From: a virus
Virus record (IMG/VR): IMGVR_UViG_3300017735_000034
Location: 1-37,528 of that record
Length of the DNA stretch: 37,528 bases
Strand: one strand, 5' to 3'
Shown: positions 1-8,451 of the stretch, piece by piece
Numbering within the stretch: the first letter of the stretch is position 1
How the letters are laid out: every line of letters starts with the position of its first letter
The notes under the pieces: generated by a model
What the model saw: only the letters and a program-made list of their open reading frames with translations
Database searches by the model: none
Told to the model about the DNA's origin: nothing
Made by a program: the position numbers and the translations under genes

Positions 1-224
1 ATCTTATATTCCCAACCGAAGAAGCCGCCATTGAGCGAGCAGACGAAGAAGGCAAAGACAACAACTTCTCCTACTGGACTCAAGGCAAGGGAACCAGATG
101 GTTGACTAAGCCAGTCCCTACGGTTGATGGGCTGTGGGCGTTGAATGTTGATGAGTATGACCTCGATGACCTTGAACAAACTACAGTCACAGAAGACGTA
201 GTGTTCCCAGAACCAGAAGAATAA
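1..224 (+). CDS. C-terminal part of junction-spanning virion-region protein (partial, continues from 37528)
   Basis: Frame 3 is open from the window edge to a TAA at 222-224, giving about 73 residues rich in D and E and ending in PEPEE. The last base of the window (37528) plus bases 1-2 form a GAT codon that joins this frame to the gene starting at 37057, so the two pieces are one gene of about 232 residues. It stops 4 bases before the portal gene. In T7 the corresponding slot between genes 7.3 and 8 holds gene 7.7. I do not recognise the family. Its place among virion genes suggests a virion or assembly role, but that is inference. Confidence 0.8.
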   Translation, partial: LIFPTEEAAIERADEEGKDNNFSYWTQGKGTRWLTKPVPTVDGLWALNVDEYDLDDLEQTTVTEDVVFPEPEE

Positions 225-228
225 TTTT

Positions 229-1758
229 ATGCATAACAAATCAGCAGAGCAAATATACACCTCATTGGAGGGGAAGCGTTACCAATATGTAGATCGTGCG
301 CGTTCTTGTTCTAAGCTAACCCTTCCTTACGTGATGCCAGAAGTTGGTTTTGGTGCTCACTCACGACTAGAAACACCCTTTGCGAGCGTTGCGGCAAGAG
401 GAGTAAACAACCTCGCTTCTAAATTACTGTTGGCACTTCTACCCCCCAACGCTCCTTTATTTCGTTTAAACGTCGACACCTATGCGCTAAAGCAAGAAGG
501 TGCTCCTGACGAACTTGTAAGCTCAATAGAAACATCACTACAGCAAGTTGAAGACGCTGTGATGGATGAGATCAGTCGTGAAAGCTACAGGGCTTCACTT
601 CACGAGGCTCTCAAGCACCTTATCATCTGTGGTAATGCTCTTGTGTATATGCCAGACGAAGGCGGCATGAGAGTCTTTCACATCGACCGCTATGTTGTTG
701 ATCGTGACCCTATGGGCAATGTTTTATACATAGCCACAAAGGAGACCATATCTCACTCAGCGCTACCTCCAGAAATTAAGGACATGGTTGGTTACGAAGG
801 TTCCCCAGACGACGACGTCGATTTATATACAGCAGTATGTCGCAAGGAAAACGGGTGGCATGTGTTTCAAGACATCAATGGCGTTCGCGTTCCTAACTCA
901 GAAGGACACTATAAGTTAGACAAGAATCCCTATATACCACTTCGTTTCTCTCGCATTGATGGTGAGGCTTACGGACGCTCCTATGTAGAAGAATACCTAG
1001 GTGACGTGCAGAGTCTTGAGTCCCTAACACGGGCTATTGTTGAGGGTTCTGCGGCGGCGGCTAAGGTATTGTTCTTAGTAAACCCTAACGGCACAACACG
1101 ACCCAAAGCGCTTGCTGAGAGTCCAAACGGCGCAATTACTCAAGGTAACGCACAGGATGTAAGCGTATTACAACTAAACAAATTTAATGACTTTAGAGTA
1201 GCACAGGAGACAATGAATGGTATTAAAGACCGACTCGGTCACGCCTTCCTGTTAACCTCTGGGGTAGTCAGACAGGCAGAGAGAGTTACAGCGGAGGAGA
1301 TACGTATGTTATCTCTAGAAATTGAAAGCTCTCTTGGTGGTCTTTATTCACTATTAGCAACAGAACTTCAGTTGCCTATGGTCACCAGACTGATGGCGGT
1401 GATGAACAAAAAGAAGAGCCTCCCTAAATTACCAGAAGGCGTAATCAACCCAGTTATTATTACAGGTGTTGAAGCACTTGGGCGCGGACACGACCTACAG
1501 AAACTTGATATGTTCCTAGCGGGTGCAGGACAAGTTGTAGGTCCTCAGGCTGTTGCTCAATATATCAACGTCGGTGAATACTTTAAACGTCGTGCTACAT
1601 CTCTCGGTATCAAAACCGTTGGATTAGTAAAGACAGATGAGCAGTTGGAACAAGAACAACAACAGGCTCAACAAATGCAGATGGCAGAGAAACTTGGACC
1701 CGCAGGTATCAAGGCTGTGTCAGATCAAGCCCAACAAGAACAAACTAGAAGCGAGTAA
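229..1758 (+). CDS. Portal (head-tail connector) protein, T7 gp8-like
   Basis: This 509-residue protein is the expected length for the T7 gp8 family (T7 536 aa). It would form the dodecameric ring at the unique capsid vertex through which DNA is packaged and ejected. The N-terminal part carries the family-like stretch SRLETPFASVAARGVNNLASKL and a later IDGEAYGRSYVEEYLGD segment (about residues 244-260), both typical of podovirus connectors. The C-terminus is Q-rich and low in complexity (about residues 470-505). It is followed after 5 bases by the scaffold gene, the T7 order 8-9-10. The start ATG has an A/T-rich leader (AATAATTTT) and no clear Shine-Dalgarno box. Confidence 0.93.
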   Translation: MHNKSAEQIYTSLEGKRYQYVDRARSCSKLTLPYVMPEVGFGAHSRLETPFASVAARGVNNLASKLLLALLPPNAPLFRLNVDTYALKQEGAPDELVSSIETSLQQVEDAVMDEISRESYRASLHEALKHLIICGNALVYMPDEGGMRVFHIDRYVVDRDPMGNVLYIATKETISHSALPPEIKDMVGYEGSPDDDVDLYTAVCRKENGWHVFQDINGVRVPNSEGHYKLDKNPYIPLRFSRIDGEAYGRSYVEEYLGDVQSLESLTRAIVEGSAAAAKVLFLVNPNGTTRPKALAESPNGAITQGNAQDVSVLQLNKFNDFRVAQETMNGIKDRLGHAFLLTSGVVRQAERVTAEEIRMLSLEIESSLGGLYSLLATELQLPMVTRLMAVMNKKKSLPKLPEGVINPVIITGVEALGRGHDLQKLDMFLAGAGQVVGPQAVAQYINVGEYFKRRATSLGIKTVGLVKTDEQLEQEQQQAQQMQMAEKLGPAGIKAVSDQAQQEQTRSE

Positions 1759-1763
1759 ATACA

Positions 1764-2537
1764 ATGGCAGAACTACACCAAGTCTCAATTAATGAGCCAT
1801 CGGAAGATGAACAAATATCTCTTGAACAAGAGCACCAAATGCAGGAGGAAGCTAAGGCACAAAAAGCCGAGCAACAAGAACCCCTTGAACACAACGGAGA
1901 CCGCCCAGAGTGGCTTGATGAAAAGTTTCAAAGCCCAGAGGATTTAGCAAAAGCTTATTCCGAGTTGCAAAAAAAGCAATCTAAGGCGGGTGGAGAGGCT
2001 GAAGAAGACATTCAAGAAGCCTCTGAAACCGACACAGCTCCTCTTAATAGCACGATTTCAAAAGCTCAAGAGCAGTATGCGGAAAAAGGAGAGCTTACCG
2101 ATAAGATGTTTAAGGAGCTTGAGCAAGCAGGGATACCCTCTGAATTTGTTCAAGCGTATATTGCTGGACAAGAATCCATTTCCGTGTCCGAAGCGTTAGA
2201 AGTCCAAGACACAATAGGTGGTCGCGGTAACTACGAAGCGATGACGGAGTGGGCTAAAGAAAATTTAACCGATACAGACATTGATGCTTACGACGACGTT
2301 GTCACAAACGGCTCTTTAGAACAGGCTAAGATGGCTGTTCAGGGTATGTATGCTCGTTTTGTCGGTGGTGGTGGTCAAGCACCTAATCTTACACAAGGGA
2401 GCACTAGCGGCGACTCTGTTAAACCTTTTAACTCTGCGGCTCAAGTCACTGAGGCGATGAGCGACAAGCGGTATTCAACTGATCCCGCTTACCGCGCAAC
2501 CGTTGAAAAGAGACTTCAAGTATCTAACGTAATCTAA
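1764..2537 (+). CDS. Capsid assembly scaffolding protein, T7 gp9-like
   Basis: The 257-residue protein is highly charged, with a glutamate/glutamine-rich N-terminus and a conserved-looking RPEWLDEKFQSPEDLAKAYS segment around residues 47-67 that is typical of T7-like scaffolds. Scaffolds of this family co-assemble with the major capsid protein into the prohead and leave before maturation. A glycine-rich stretch lies near residue 200 and a short helical tail follows, the region that in this family contacts the capsid protein. It sits between the portal and the capsid genes, separated from the latter by a cluster of small genes not present at this position in T7. Confidence 0.9.
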   Translation: MAELHQVSINEPSEDEQISLEQEHQMQEEAKAQKAEQQEPLEHNGDRPEWLDEKFQSPEDLAKAYSELQKKQSKAGGEAEEDIQEASETDTAPLNSTISKAQEQYAEKGELTDKMFKELEQAGIPSEFVQAYIAGQESISVSEALEVQDTIGGRGNYEAMTEWAKENLTDTDIDAYDDVVTNGSLEQAKMAVQGMYARFVGGGGQAPNLTQGSTSGDSVKPFNSAAQVTEAMSDKRYSTDPAYRATVEKRLQVSNVI

Positions 2538-2549
2538 CCAAGCACTAAT

Positions 2550-2735
2550 ATGAACGTAATCAACTACATTATCGGAAACTCCGACAACCTCCTAGCTATT
2601 GCTACTGCTATTGTGGCGGCGGCTAGTGCTATCGCGGCTTTAACACCAACACCAACGGACGACGGGTGGGCGAAGAAAGCCTACAAGCTTATTGATTGGG
2701 TAGCCTTTAACGTGGGTAAAGCCAAAGACAAGTGA
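2550..2735 (+). CDS. Putative holin (small membrane protein)
   Basis: The 61-residue protein has one strongly hydrophobic, alanine-rich segment (about residues 13-31, LLAIATAIVAAASAIAALT), followed by a PTPTDDGW turn and a basic, amphipathic C-terminus ending in GKAKDK. Small proteins with this PTPxDD...KAYKLID pattern are common in marine phages and are often annotated as holins, which would permeabilise the inner membrane at lysis. The next ORF starts on an overlapping GTG (GTGA), suggesting translational coupling within a lysis cassette. A second holin-like pair lies after the tail fibre gene, so which one triggers lysis is undecided. Confidence 0.6.
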   Translation: MNVINYIIGNSDNLLAIATAIVAAASAIAALTPTPTDDGWAKKAYKLIDWVAFNVGKAKDK

Positions 2736-2932
2736 TCACAACGATTGTTCAACTACTAATAGCCTTTCCCAAATTGGGGAGGCTTTTTTTAGACGTCCGT
2801 AAAGAATATGTTAAGGAAATTAAAAACCGTAGGCACTCTCATCATAGCGATGTTATTGATGAGTGGGTGCGTGACGGTAAGGGAGAGTCAACTGCCGTCG
2901 ATCCTCCAGCAACTGAACAACCACGACTTTAA
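2732..2932 (+). CDS. Putative inner-membrane spanin-like small protein (Rz position)
   Basis: This 66-residue ORF starts with GTG overlapping the stop of the preceding holin-like gene (GTGA). The N-terminus is moderately hydrophobic (ITTIVQLLIAFPKLGRLFL) and the rest is highly charged, with RR and IDEWV motifs. Its 3' half overlaps, in another frame, an ORF encoding a typical lipoprotein. That nested arrangement is the hallmark of Rz/Rz1 spanin pairs, which fuse inner and outer membranes in the last step of lysis. The protein is short for an Rz and its hydrophobic segment contains a lysine, so a peripheral or regulatory role is possible. A terminator-like hairpin lies inside this reading frame (2761-2790). 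Confidence 0.5.
   Translation: MITTIVQLLIAFPKLGRLFLDVRKEYVKEIKNRRHSHHSDVIDEWVRDGKGESTAVDPPATEQPRL
2761..2790 (+). terminator. Terminator-like hairpin inside the spanin-like ORF
   Basis: AGCC at 2761 pairs with GGCT at 2781-2784, with CCC/GGG forming the upper stem, and seven T residues follow (2784-2790). It has the form of a rho-independent terminator 26 bases after the holin stop, yet it is fully inside the open reading frame 2732-2932. It may attenuate transcription of the spanin pair and the capsid region. Confidence 0.55.
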
Positions 2933-2996
2933 CGAAGCCGAGAGATATACTATCGGTAATATACTAGACTACATCAACGAACTAGAAAATGAGTAA
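2808..2996 (+). CDS. Putative outer-membrane spanin lipoprotein, Rz1-like
   Basis: The 62-residue product has a basic N-terminus (MLRKLKT), a hydrophobic core (residues 8-18) and a lipobox LMSGC, with the cysteine at about residue 21. This is a clear signal peptidase II site, predicting a small outer-membrane lipoprotein. The mature part is about 40 residues, with leucines and glutamines suggesting a helix. It overlaps the preceding ORF in a different frame by 125 bases, as Rz1 genes do. Together they would complete lysis by disrupting the outer membrane. It also overlaps the next gene by 8 bases. Confidence 0.7.
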   Translation: MLRKLKTVGTLIIAMLLMSGCVTVRESQLPSILQQLNNHDFNEAERYTIGNILDYINELENE

Positions 2997-3252
2997 ACGC
3001 AAGGGCGTCTCTATGCGTAAAGAGCACAAGAACCCATCTGGGGGCTTGTCTCAAAAAGGTAGAGACTACTACAACAAAAAGACTGGATCAAATCTTAAGC
3101 GTCCTGTAACGGGAAAAGCTAAGAAAGGCTCCAAGGCGGCGAAGCGAAGGAAGTCCTTCTGTGCCCGTATGAGTGGCGTTAAGGGACCTATGAAGGATTC
3201 CAAAGGTAGACCAACCCGTAAAGCTCTCGCCCTTCGTAAATGGAAATGTTAA
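2989..3252 (+). CDS. Small basic protein, DUF6321-type
   Basis: This 87-residue protein is lysine- and arginine-rich. It has the pattern GLSQKGRDYYNKKTGSNLKR, then RRKSFCARMSGVKGPMKDSKGR, and ends PTRKALALRKWKC. This matches, from memory, the DUF6321 family found in many marine phages and of unknown function. The strong positive charge suggests nucleic acid binding, possibly in the capsid, but this is inference. It overlaps the Rz1-like gene and is followed after one base by a second tiny basic protein, so both are probably translated from the same late mRNA as the capsid genes. Confidence 0.75.
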   Translation: MSKRKGVSMRKEHKNPSGGLSQKGRDYYNKKTGSNLKRPVTGKAKKGSKAAKRRKSFCARMSGVKGPMKDSKGRPTRKALALRKWKC

Positions 3253-3253
3253 T

Positions 3254-3379
3254 ATGAGCCTATACAAAAACATCAACCGCCGCCGTGCACTCGGCATCTC
3301 CCGTAGCAAGAAAAAGACTACGGTTAGCGATAAAGCTTATTCTAATATGAAGAAGGGCTTTCCTAAAAAGAAGAAATAA
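3254..3379 (+). CDS. 41-aa basic conserved phage protein
   Basis: ATG at 3254 opens a 42-codon frame ending TAA at 3377-3379. The product begins MSLYKNINRRRALGISRSKK and ends in a run of lysines (KKGFPKKKK). Very similar tiny basic proteins sit next to DUF6321-type genes in marine podoviruses, to my knowledge without a function. The spacing (one base after the upstream gene), the strong basic composition and the family-like sequence support it being real despite its size. Confidence 0.7.
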   Translation: MSLYKNINRRRALGISRSKKKTTVSDKAYSNMKKGFPKKKK

Positions 3380-3500
3380 TTTTACCGTCGACGACGACAT
3401 AGAGTAATCACAGCCCATTGCGATGGATAACTGTGACAGAAATAGTCTTAGAAGACACCAACAACTAACTAAACTTAAAACCTAAACAAAAGGAATAATT
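3380..3500 (+). promoter_or_regulatory. Leader of the major capsid gene with strong Shine-Dalgarno
   Basis: This is a 121-base gap before the capsid gene. It holds the palindromic run CGTCGACGACGAC (3385-3397), a small inverted repeat GTCTT-AG-AAGAC near 3449 and an AAAAGGA box at about 3488-3494, six bases before the ATG. That is the clearest ribosome binding site I see among the late genes, fitting the most abundant protein. A GTGACA...ATAG string near 3433-3446 loosely resembles SP6-class promoters; I do not claim it as a promoter. Confidence 0.45.
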
Positions 3501-4586
3501 ATGGCTTTTATGTCATCTGATGCCGCACCTGCGTCTCGCGTAGGTTTGGATCAAAACAACTCAGGAGCAGGAGTGGATTCACTCTTTCTCAAAGTATTCA
3601 GTGGTGAGATTCTCACTGCTTTTGAAACGTCAACTGTAATGAAGGAACTTCACACTATCCGTACAATCGGTTCGGGTAAGTCTGCAAGTTTCCCCGTCAC
3701 AGGTGTCGCCGATAGTGCCTACCACACGGTTGGTCAATCTATCGTCGAAACTGGAACAAGTTACCTCTCTGACATCGCTAAGACTGAGAAGCAAATCTTC
3801 ATTGATGATATGCTTGTTAGTTCTACCTTCTTAGCCAACGTCGACGAGCTAAAGAACCACTATGACATCCGCAGTATCTATGCGGCTGAACTTGGTAAGG
3901 CTCTTGCTAAACGCTTCGACATTGCAACTATGAAGACGCTCTTCGCCGCTACTGGTGCAAGTGCTAACCTTAGTGGTCAAAGTGCAGGAACTCGCATCAC
4001 TGGTGCAGACCTTGACACTACTGCTGAAATCATCGACGCGCTATTTGGCATCGCCACTACGCTCGACGACAACGACGCACCAAGTGAAGGTCGTTTCGCT
4101 ATCCTCACACCAAAGACCTACTACCAGTTGTTGACTTCTGACAACAATGCCATCAACCACGCTGTATCTTCTGACTACGGTAGCGGTGGTAATGTTGCCG
4201 CAGGGTCTATCCCAATGGTAGCTGGTATCCGTCTAATCAAGAGCAACCACCTCAAGGACATTGCTGAACTTGGTGACCAACGCACAGCGACGGTCACAAC
4301 TCAGACTGGCGTTGACGGTTCTGCTGGTGTCAAGAATGACGTAGCAGGTGTTACAGGAGATGGCTATGAGTCCAACTTCTCGGGTCTTGTTACTGGCAGT
4401 GCTGGTAGTGAAACCTATGGTATCCTTGCTGGAACAAAAGAAGCTATTGGCACGGTTAAGCTACTCGACCTCGCAACAGAGTCCGAGTATCAAATCGAAC
4501 GCCAAGGCACACTGTTCGTAGCTAAGTATATGATGGGCCACGGCGTGCTTCGCCCAGAGTGCTCAGTTGCAGTTACTGTAGACTAA
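3501..4586 (+). CDS. Major capsid protein, T7 gp10-like
   Basis: The 361-residue protein is slightly longer than T7 gp10A (345 aa) and has the family layout. A flexible N-terminus carries LFLKVFSGEILTAFE (about residues 28-42), followed by RTIGSGKSASFPVTG and the E-loop/P-domain region with QIFIDDMLVSSTF. The C-terminal A-domain contains AILTPKTYYQLL and ends with GHGVLRPECSV. It forms the HK97-fold icosahedral shell. It is preceded by a strong ribosome binding site and followed 10 bases later by a rho-independent terminator, as in T7, where the terminator after gene 10 caps the main late transcript. The loop between residues 265 and 305 (glycine-, valine- and threonine-rich) looks like a surface insertion. 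Confidence 0.95.
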   Translation: MAFMSSDAAPASRVGLDQNNSGAGVDSLFLKVFSGEILTAFETSTVMKELHTIRTIGSGKSASFPVTGVADSAYHTVGQSIVETGTSYLSDIAKTEKQIFIDDMLVSSTFLANVDELKNHYDIRSIYAAELGKALAKRFDIATMKTLFAATGASANLSGQSAGTRITGADLDTTAEIIDALFGIATTLDDNDAPSEGRFAILTPKTYYQLLTSDNNAINHAVSSDYGSGGNVAAGSIPMVAGIRLIKSNHLKDIAELGDQRTATVTTQTGVDGSAGVKNDVAGVTGDGYESNFSGLVTGSAGSETYGILAGTKEAIGTVKLLDLATESEYQIERQGTLFVAKYMMGHGVLRPECSVAVTVD

Positions 4587-4596
4587 TCCTTAACCA

Positions 4597-4633
4597 AGCA
4601 CCCCTTGGGTCTATCCCCTTGGGGTGCTTTTTT
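4597..4633 (+). terminator. Rho-independent terminator after the capsid gene
   Basis: AGCACCCC (4597-4604) pairs with GGGGTGCT (4621-4628), with an inner GGG/CCC stem, and a six-T tract follows (4628-4633). The position matches the T7 terminator downstream of gene 10. The GTG start used by the next ORF lies in the right arm of the stem. Confidence 0.88.
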
Positions 4634-5025
4634 CCCTGAAAACTAAAAAGAAGTGTATTTCTTGTAATCGTACGAAGCCTTTAGGGGCTTTTGACTTTCA
4701 CAACAGAGACGCTGGAACCGTGCGTAACCAGTGTAAGTCCTGTCGGTCTATAAAACAGATTGAAAGGACTTATGGCATAACTCGCAAGGAATACGAAGAT
4801 CTGCTTAAAAAGCAGGACGGAAAGTGCGCTATATGTTACACAAAAACACCTTCAAAAGATAAGAGCTATAAAAGGCTTTTCATAGACCACTGCCACACAA
4901 CGGGTGACGTAAGAGGTCTACTATGTGCAACATGTAATCAAGGAATCGGTCTCCTTAAAGACGACTCCAAACTACTCAACAACGCAATTTTATATTTAAA
5001 AAACTATGGCAACCCTAACGACTAA
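4624..5025 (+). CDS. HNH endonuclease, recombination endonuclease VII-like (probable homing endonuclease)
   Basis: The 133-residue protein has an N-terminal treble-clef-like C11xxC14...C37xxC40 motif. It is followed by the endonuclease VII core: C68xxC71, DHCH at 88-91, then C101xxC104N. This is the T4 endonuclease VII/HNH family, whose free-standing phage members act as homing endonucleases cutting capsid- or tail-region DNA. The only in-frame start near the beginning is GTG at 4624, inside the terminator stem; the frame is open back to 4594 without an ATG. Its last 20 bases overlap the tail tubular A gene. Insertion directly after the capsid terminator suggests an invading selfish gene. The start is uncertain (a CTG at 4636 is an alternative). 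Confidence 0.82.
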   Translation: MLFSLKTKKKCISCNRTKPLGAFDFHNRDAGTVRNQCKSCRSIKQIERTYGITRKEYEDLLKKQDGKCAICYTKTPSKDKSYKRLFIDHCHTTGDVRGLLCATCNQGIGLLKDDSKLLNNAILYLKNYGNPND

Positions 5026-5596
5026 ACTAGAAGCAGTAAACTCTATGCTGGGTCACATCGGTGAATCACCTGTGAATAGCATAAGTAGCTCCGCCTCATT
5101 GCCCATATCAGCGGCAACGGCTTCAGGAATACTAGATGAAATCAGTCGTGAGGTTCAGTCAGAAGGGTGGCACTTTAACACCACAAATAAACACACACTG
5201 AGTCCCCTAGATGGTAAGATTATTTTACCAGATAATACATTACACGTAGATGCTTTAGATAAAAACGTCGACGTCGTTCAGAGAGGATTAAGTTTATATG
5301 ACCGAGAAAACAACACAACTACTTTCACAAAAGACCTTAAGGTAGTCCTGATGGTTTTATTAGATTGGGACGACTTACACGAGACAGCTAGACGTTACAT
5401 AACACTCAGAGCTTCTCGTGTGTTTCAAGGACGTATGGTAGGCTCTCGCGAGCTTGAAGCTCTTATAGCGAGAGACGAGTATCAAGCTAGAGCGCGTCTT
5501 GAGGAGATGGATTCTAGCGGATCGGATCGCACTATATTTGACAACTACGACGTAGCCTCTAGAATAGGCATCAACCGTAACTACGAATTGCTATAA
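5006..5596 (+). CDS. Tail tubular protein A, T7 gp11-like
   Basis: The 196-residue protein matches T7 gp11 in length (196 aa) and pattern. It begins with a LEAVNSMLGHIGESPV segment (residues 8-23), followed by an EISREVQSEGWHFNT segment and a C-terminal helix ending in NRNYELL. This gatekeeper ring sits below the portal and connects to the nozzle. The start ATG is within the end of the HNH gene and has no visible Shine-Dalgarno box. Its TAA overlaps the ATG of the tail tubular B gene (TAATG), indicating coupled translation. Confidence 0.92.
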   Translation: MATLTTKLEAVNSMLGHIGESPVNSISSSASLPISAATASGILDEISREVQSEGWHFNTTNKHTLSPLDGKIILPDNTLHVDALDKNVDVVQRGLSLYDRENNTTTFTKDLKVVLMVLLDWDDLHETARRYITLRASRVFQGRMVGSRELEALIARDEYQARARLEEMDSSGSDRTIFDNYDVASRIGINRNYELL

Positions 5597-8451
5597 TGCC
5601 ATTAATTAATACGTCTTTACCTAATCTTATACAGGGTGTATCACAGCAACCTGACGCAACTCGCTTTGCTGGTCAGTGCGAGACACAAGAGAATGCGATT
5701 AGCTCTGTTGCAGAAGGTTTAAAGAAACGCCCAAACACGCGACACGTTGCTAAGTTACTGTCGACGGCTATAGACAACAACAGCTTCGTTCACTTTATCA
5801 ATCGTGATGACGAAGAGAAGTATGTAGTAATACACGGTGGTTCTACTCTTGAGGCTTGGAACATGGTTACTGGTGAGAAGTGTTCTATAACCGATGCTAA
5901 TGCTAACACCCCCAATTACTCGGCTTATTCTACCAACAATTATCTAACTACAACTAATCCAAGAGAAGACATTAAAGCTCTAACTGTATCAGACAATACC
6001 TTTATTGTTAATAAGAATGTTAGTGTTGGTATCTCTCAAACGAAAACACCAGCCTTAGAAAAGAAGGGGTTTGTTTACGTAGCTCAAGGTGATTACAAGA
6101 AGAAGTATCAAGTTAATATTGGAGGTAATATTGAGGGAGATGTACCAGCCAATCAAGCAACATTTAATGTTGTTGTTGAAGGTTACTACCACGGTAGTGG
6201 TTGGCATCGCTTTAGAATAGGGAGTGTTGAAGTTGTTAATGGAGGGTCAGGCTACGCCGCAACGACACCGCGTTTGTTAAACGTCTCTATAGATTTTGGT
6301 CTCTTGGGAACAACAAGACCTAGAAGTTATAGAAATCTTGTTACAAACCCAGTGATACGCGCCGTGTTTGCTGATGATGGCACGGGTAATGGAACTAAAA
6401 AGATAGAATCAGTTATCATCTCCAATAAAGGTAAATTTGGAAGTCACGACAAAAGTGAAACTGGTGATAGTTTTAGTGAGGATTATAACGGATTAGTAGT
6501 CCTTACAGCCCAAGGAGATATCTCTACTGGCATACAACACAGCTTTTCAACGGTAGGGTCAGCCTCTTCCGCTGACGATGCGGCTACAGACAACATCGCT
6601 ACGTCGCTATTTAACGCTACATATTCGCCTAGCTCTTTTAGTGCCGCTGTTCCTATGATTGGGACTGATGCTCTTAATCCAATCTTTATGGATGCGGACC
6701 CCGCGCTTACGCCTACTAGAGAGGGAAACACTATTATTATTAAACATAATAGAACGAGTGGTGATTTTACCCTAGAAACAACAGACGGCTTAGGGGGTGA
6801 AGGGATTAAGGCTGTTTACAAGCGCGTTAATTCACTTGTAGACCTACCAGTAAAAGCACCTAATAACTTTGTAATAGAAATTGTCGGAGACGCTGATTTA
6901 GATCAAGACAACTACTGGGTGAAGTTTACAACAAACAGCGGTGCTGATTTTGGTGAAGGAGCGTGGGAAGAAACAGTTGCTCCTGACGTCTCTGATGGTT
7001 TTGACGCCGCCGACATGCCTATGACCATTAGAAGTGTAGACATAAACAAACTTGAGGTTAGCACTTTAGATTTTAACAGAAGAGCCGCTGGAAACGAAGA
7101 AACTAACCCAGACCCCTCATTTGTAGGTAAGACAATTAAAGACATCGTTTTCTTTCAAAACAGGCTTGGTTTTATAACTGAAGATAGTGTTGTATTCTCT
7201 GAGACTGGTGAGTTCTTTAACTTTTATAAAACCACCGTGTCAGCTTTACTAGACACAGCACCCATTGACGTTACGGTAAGCACCACAAAAGTTGCTAAAC
7301 TTTCTTCAGGTGTGGTATTCCAAGAAAACCTAATGCTTTTTGCAGACAACGTGCAGTTTATTATGAAGGGCGGAGACACGTTTACTCCTAAGACTGTTTC
7401 GGTGTCTGCCTCTACTAATTTTAGTCTAGAAGAAGATGCAAAACCAATTCTTATTGGTTCTTACTTATACTTTGCTTTTACTCGCGGTGCTTTCACTGGT
7501 ATGAGAGAATTATCCGTAAAAGGTAATACTGAGACCTACGACGCTGTAGAGATTACAGAGCACGTTCCCGCGTATATCCCTAATAAAATTATAGCAATGA
7601 AGGGGACAACATCTGAAAATATCCTTGCCCTGCTTAGTGCTAATGACCGCAGTTCTTTATATATCTATAACTACTTTTGGAGTAATGATCAGAAGGTTAT
7701 TAGTGCTTGGTCAAAGTTTACGTTTACGGGTGACGTCCACGGCATGGAATTTATAGATTCTCGTCTTTACTTGGTAATAACTAACAACGGAGAAACTAAT
7801 CTCGTTGAAGCACCTATAGAATCTGGACTAACGGACACCGATGACCCCTTTATACCCGCCAGCCAAACAGCTGTCAGCTTAGGTTTTGTTACTCACCTAG
7901 ATATGCGGGTGACAGCTACAGTCGCTAATGGCGCATCTTCAATAACCCTCCCTTACACCCCACAGGACAACTCGGTAGAGGTTTACACAACAGATGGGCA
8001 TTTATTAAGGTCAACTAATGTAGGGGCTACTGTTACGCTTTCACAGGCTGTAAAGGCAGACACCGATGTATTTGTAGGAATACCCTACAATATGAAATAC
8101 ACTTTTAGTGAGCAGTTATTCAAAGCAACAGCAGGAAAGGGGAAGTCCCCTAATGCCTCTGCTAAATTAATGATTCGTAATGGTTCGGTCTACTACGACA
8201 AAACTAGTTACTTTAAAGTTACCGTCACGCCTAAATCTAGAGACTCTTATGTAAATACGTTTACAACCGCTGTGGTCGGCTCATCTCAGTTAGGCGCACT
8301 AGAGCTAGAAAGTGGATCTTTTCGTTTTCCAGTCTTTACTAAGGCAGAGGATACCACCATTACAATTGAGAATGATAGTGCCTTGCCCAGTAATTTCCAG
8401 TCGGCAGAATTTGAGAGCTTTCTTCACAGCCGATCAAACAGATATGGCTAA
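5596..8451 (+). CDS. Tail tubular protein B (nozzle), T7 gp12-like
   Basis: The 951-residue protein opens with the family signature NLIQGVSQQPDATRFAGQC, followed by EGLKKRPNT. It contains the VFFQNRLGFITEDSVVFSETGEFFNFY block (about residues 515-541) and an ALLSANDRSSLYIYNYFW beta-propeller segment, all characteristic of T7-like nozzle proteins. It is longer than T7 gp12 (794 aa), with extra beta-rich sequence around residues 170-330. It forms the hexameric tail nozzle to which fibres attach. It is coupled to the upstream gene by a TAATG overlap and overlaps the downstream gene by 8 bases. Confidence 0.94.
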   Translation: MPLINTSLPNLIQGVSQQPDATRFAGQCETQENAISSVAEGLKKRPNTRHVAKLLSTAIDNNSFVHFINRDDEEKYVVIHGGSTLEAWNMVTGEKCSITDANANTPNYSAYSTNNYLTTTNPREDIKALTVSDNTFIVNKNVSVGISQTKTPALEKKGFVYVAQGDYKKKYQVNIGGNIEGDVPANQATFNVVVEGYYHGSGWHRFRIGSVEVVNGGSGYAATTPRLLNVSIDFGLLGTTRPRSYRNLVTNPVIRAVFADDGTGNGTKKIESVIISNKGKFGSHDKSETGDSFSEDYNGLVVLTAQGDISTGIQHSFSTVGSASSADDAATDNIATSLFNATYSPSSFSAAVPMIGTDALNPIFMDADPALTPTREGNTIIIKHNRTSGDFTLETTDGLGGEGIKAVYKRVNSLVDLPVKAPNNFVIEIVGDADLDQDNYWVKFTTNSGADFGEGAWEETVAPDVSDGFDAADMPMTIRSVDINKLEVSTLDFNRRAAGNEETNPDPSFVGKTIKDIVFFQNRLGFITEDSVVFSETGEFFNFYKTTVSALLDTAPIDVTVSTTKVAKLSSGVVFQENLMLFADNVQFIMKGGDTFTPKTVSVSASTNFSLEEDAKPILIGSYLYFAFTRGAFTGMRELSVKGNTETYDAVEITEHVPAYIPNKIIAMKGTTSENILALLSANDRSSLYIYNYFWSNDQKVISAWSKFTFTGDVHGMEFIDSRLYLVITNNGETNLVEAPIESGLTDTDDPFIPASQTAVSLGFVTHLDMRVTATVANGASSITLPYTPQDNSVEVYTTDGHLLRSTNVGATVTLSQAVKADTDVFVGIPYNMKYTFSEQLFKATAGKGKSPNASAKLMIRNGSVYYDKTSYFKVTVTPKSRDSYVNTFTTAVVGSSQLGALELESGSFRFPVFTKAEDTTITIENDSALPSNFQSAEFESFLHSRSNRYG

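Noticed and set aside
8312-8443. N-terminal extension of the GNAT-cupin gene
   Set aside because: It would overlap the nozzle gene by 140 bases; the ATG at 8444 with an 8-base overlap starts at a family-like N-terminus.
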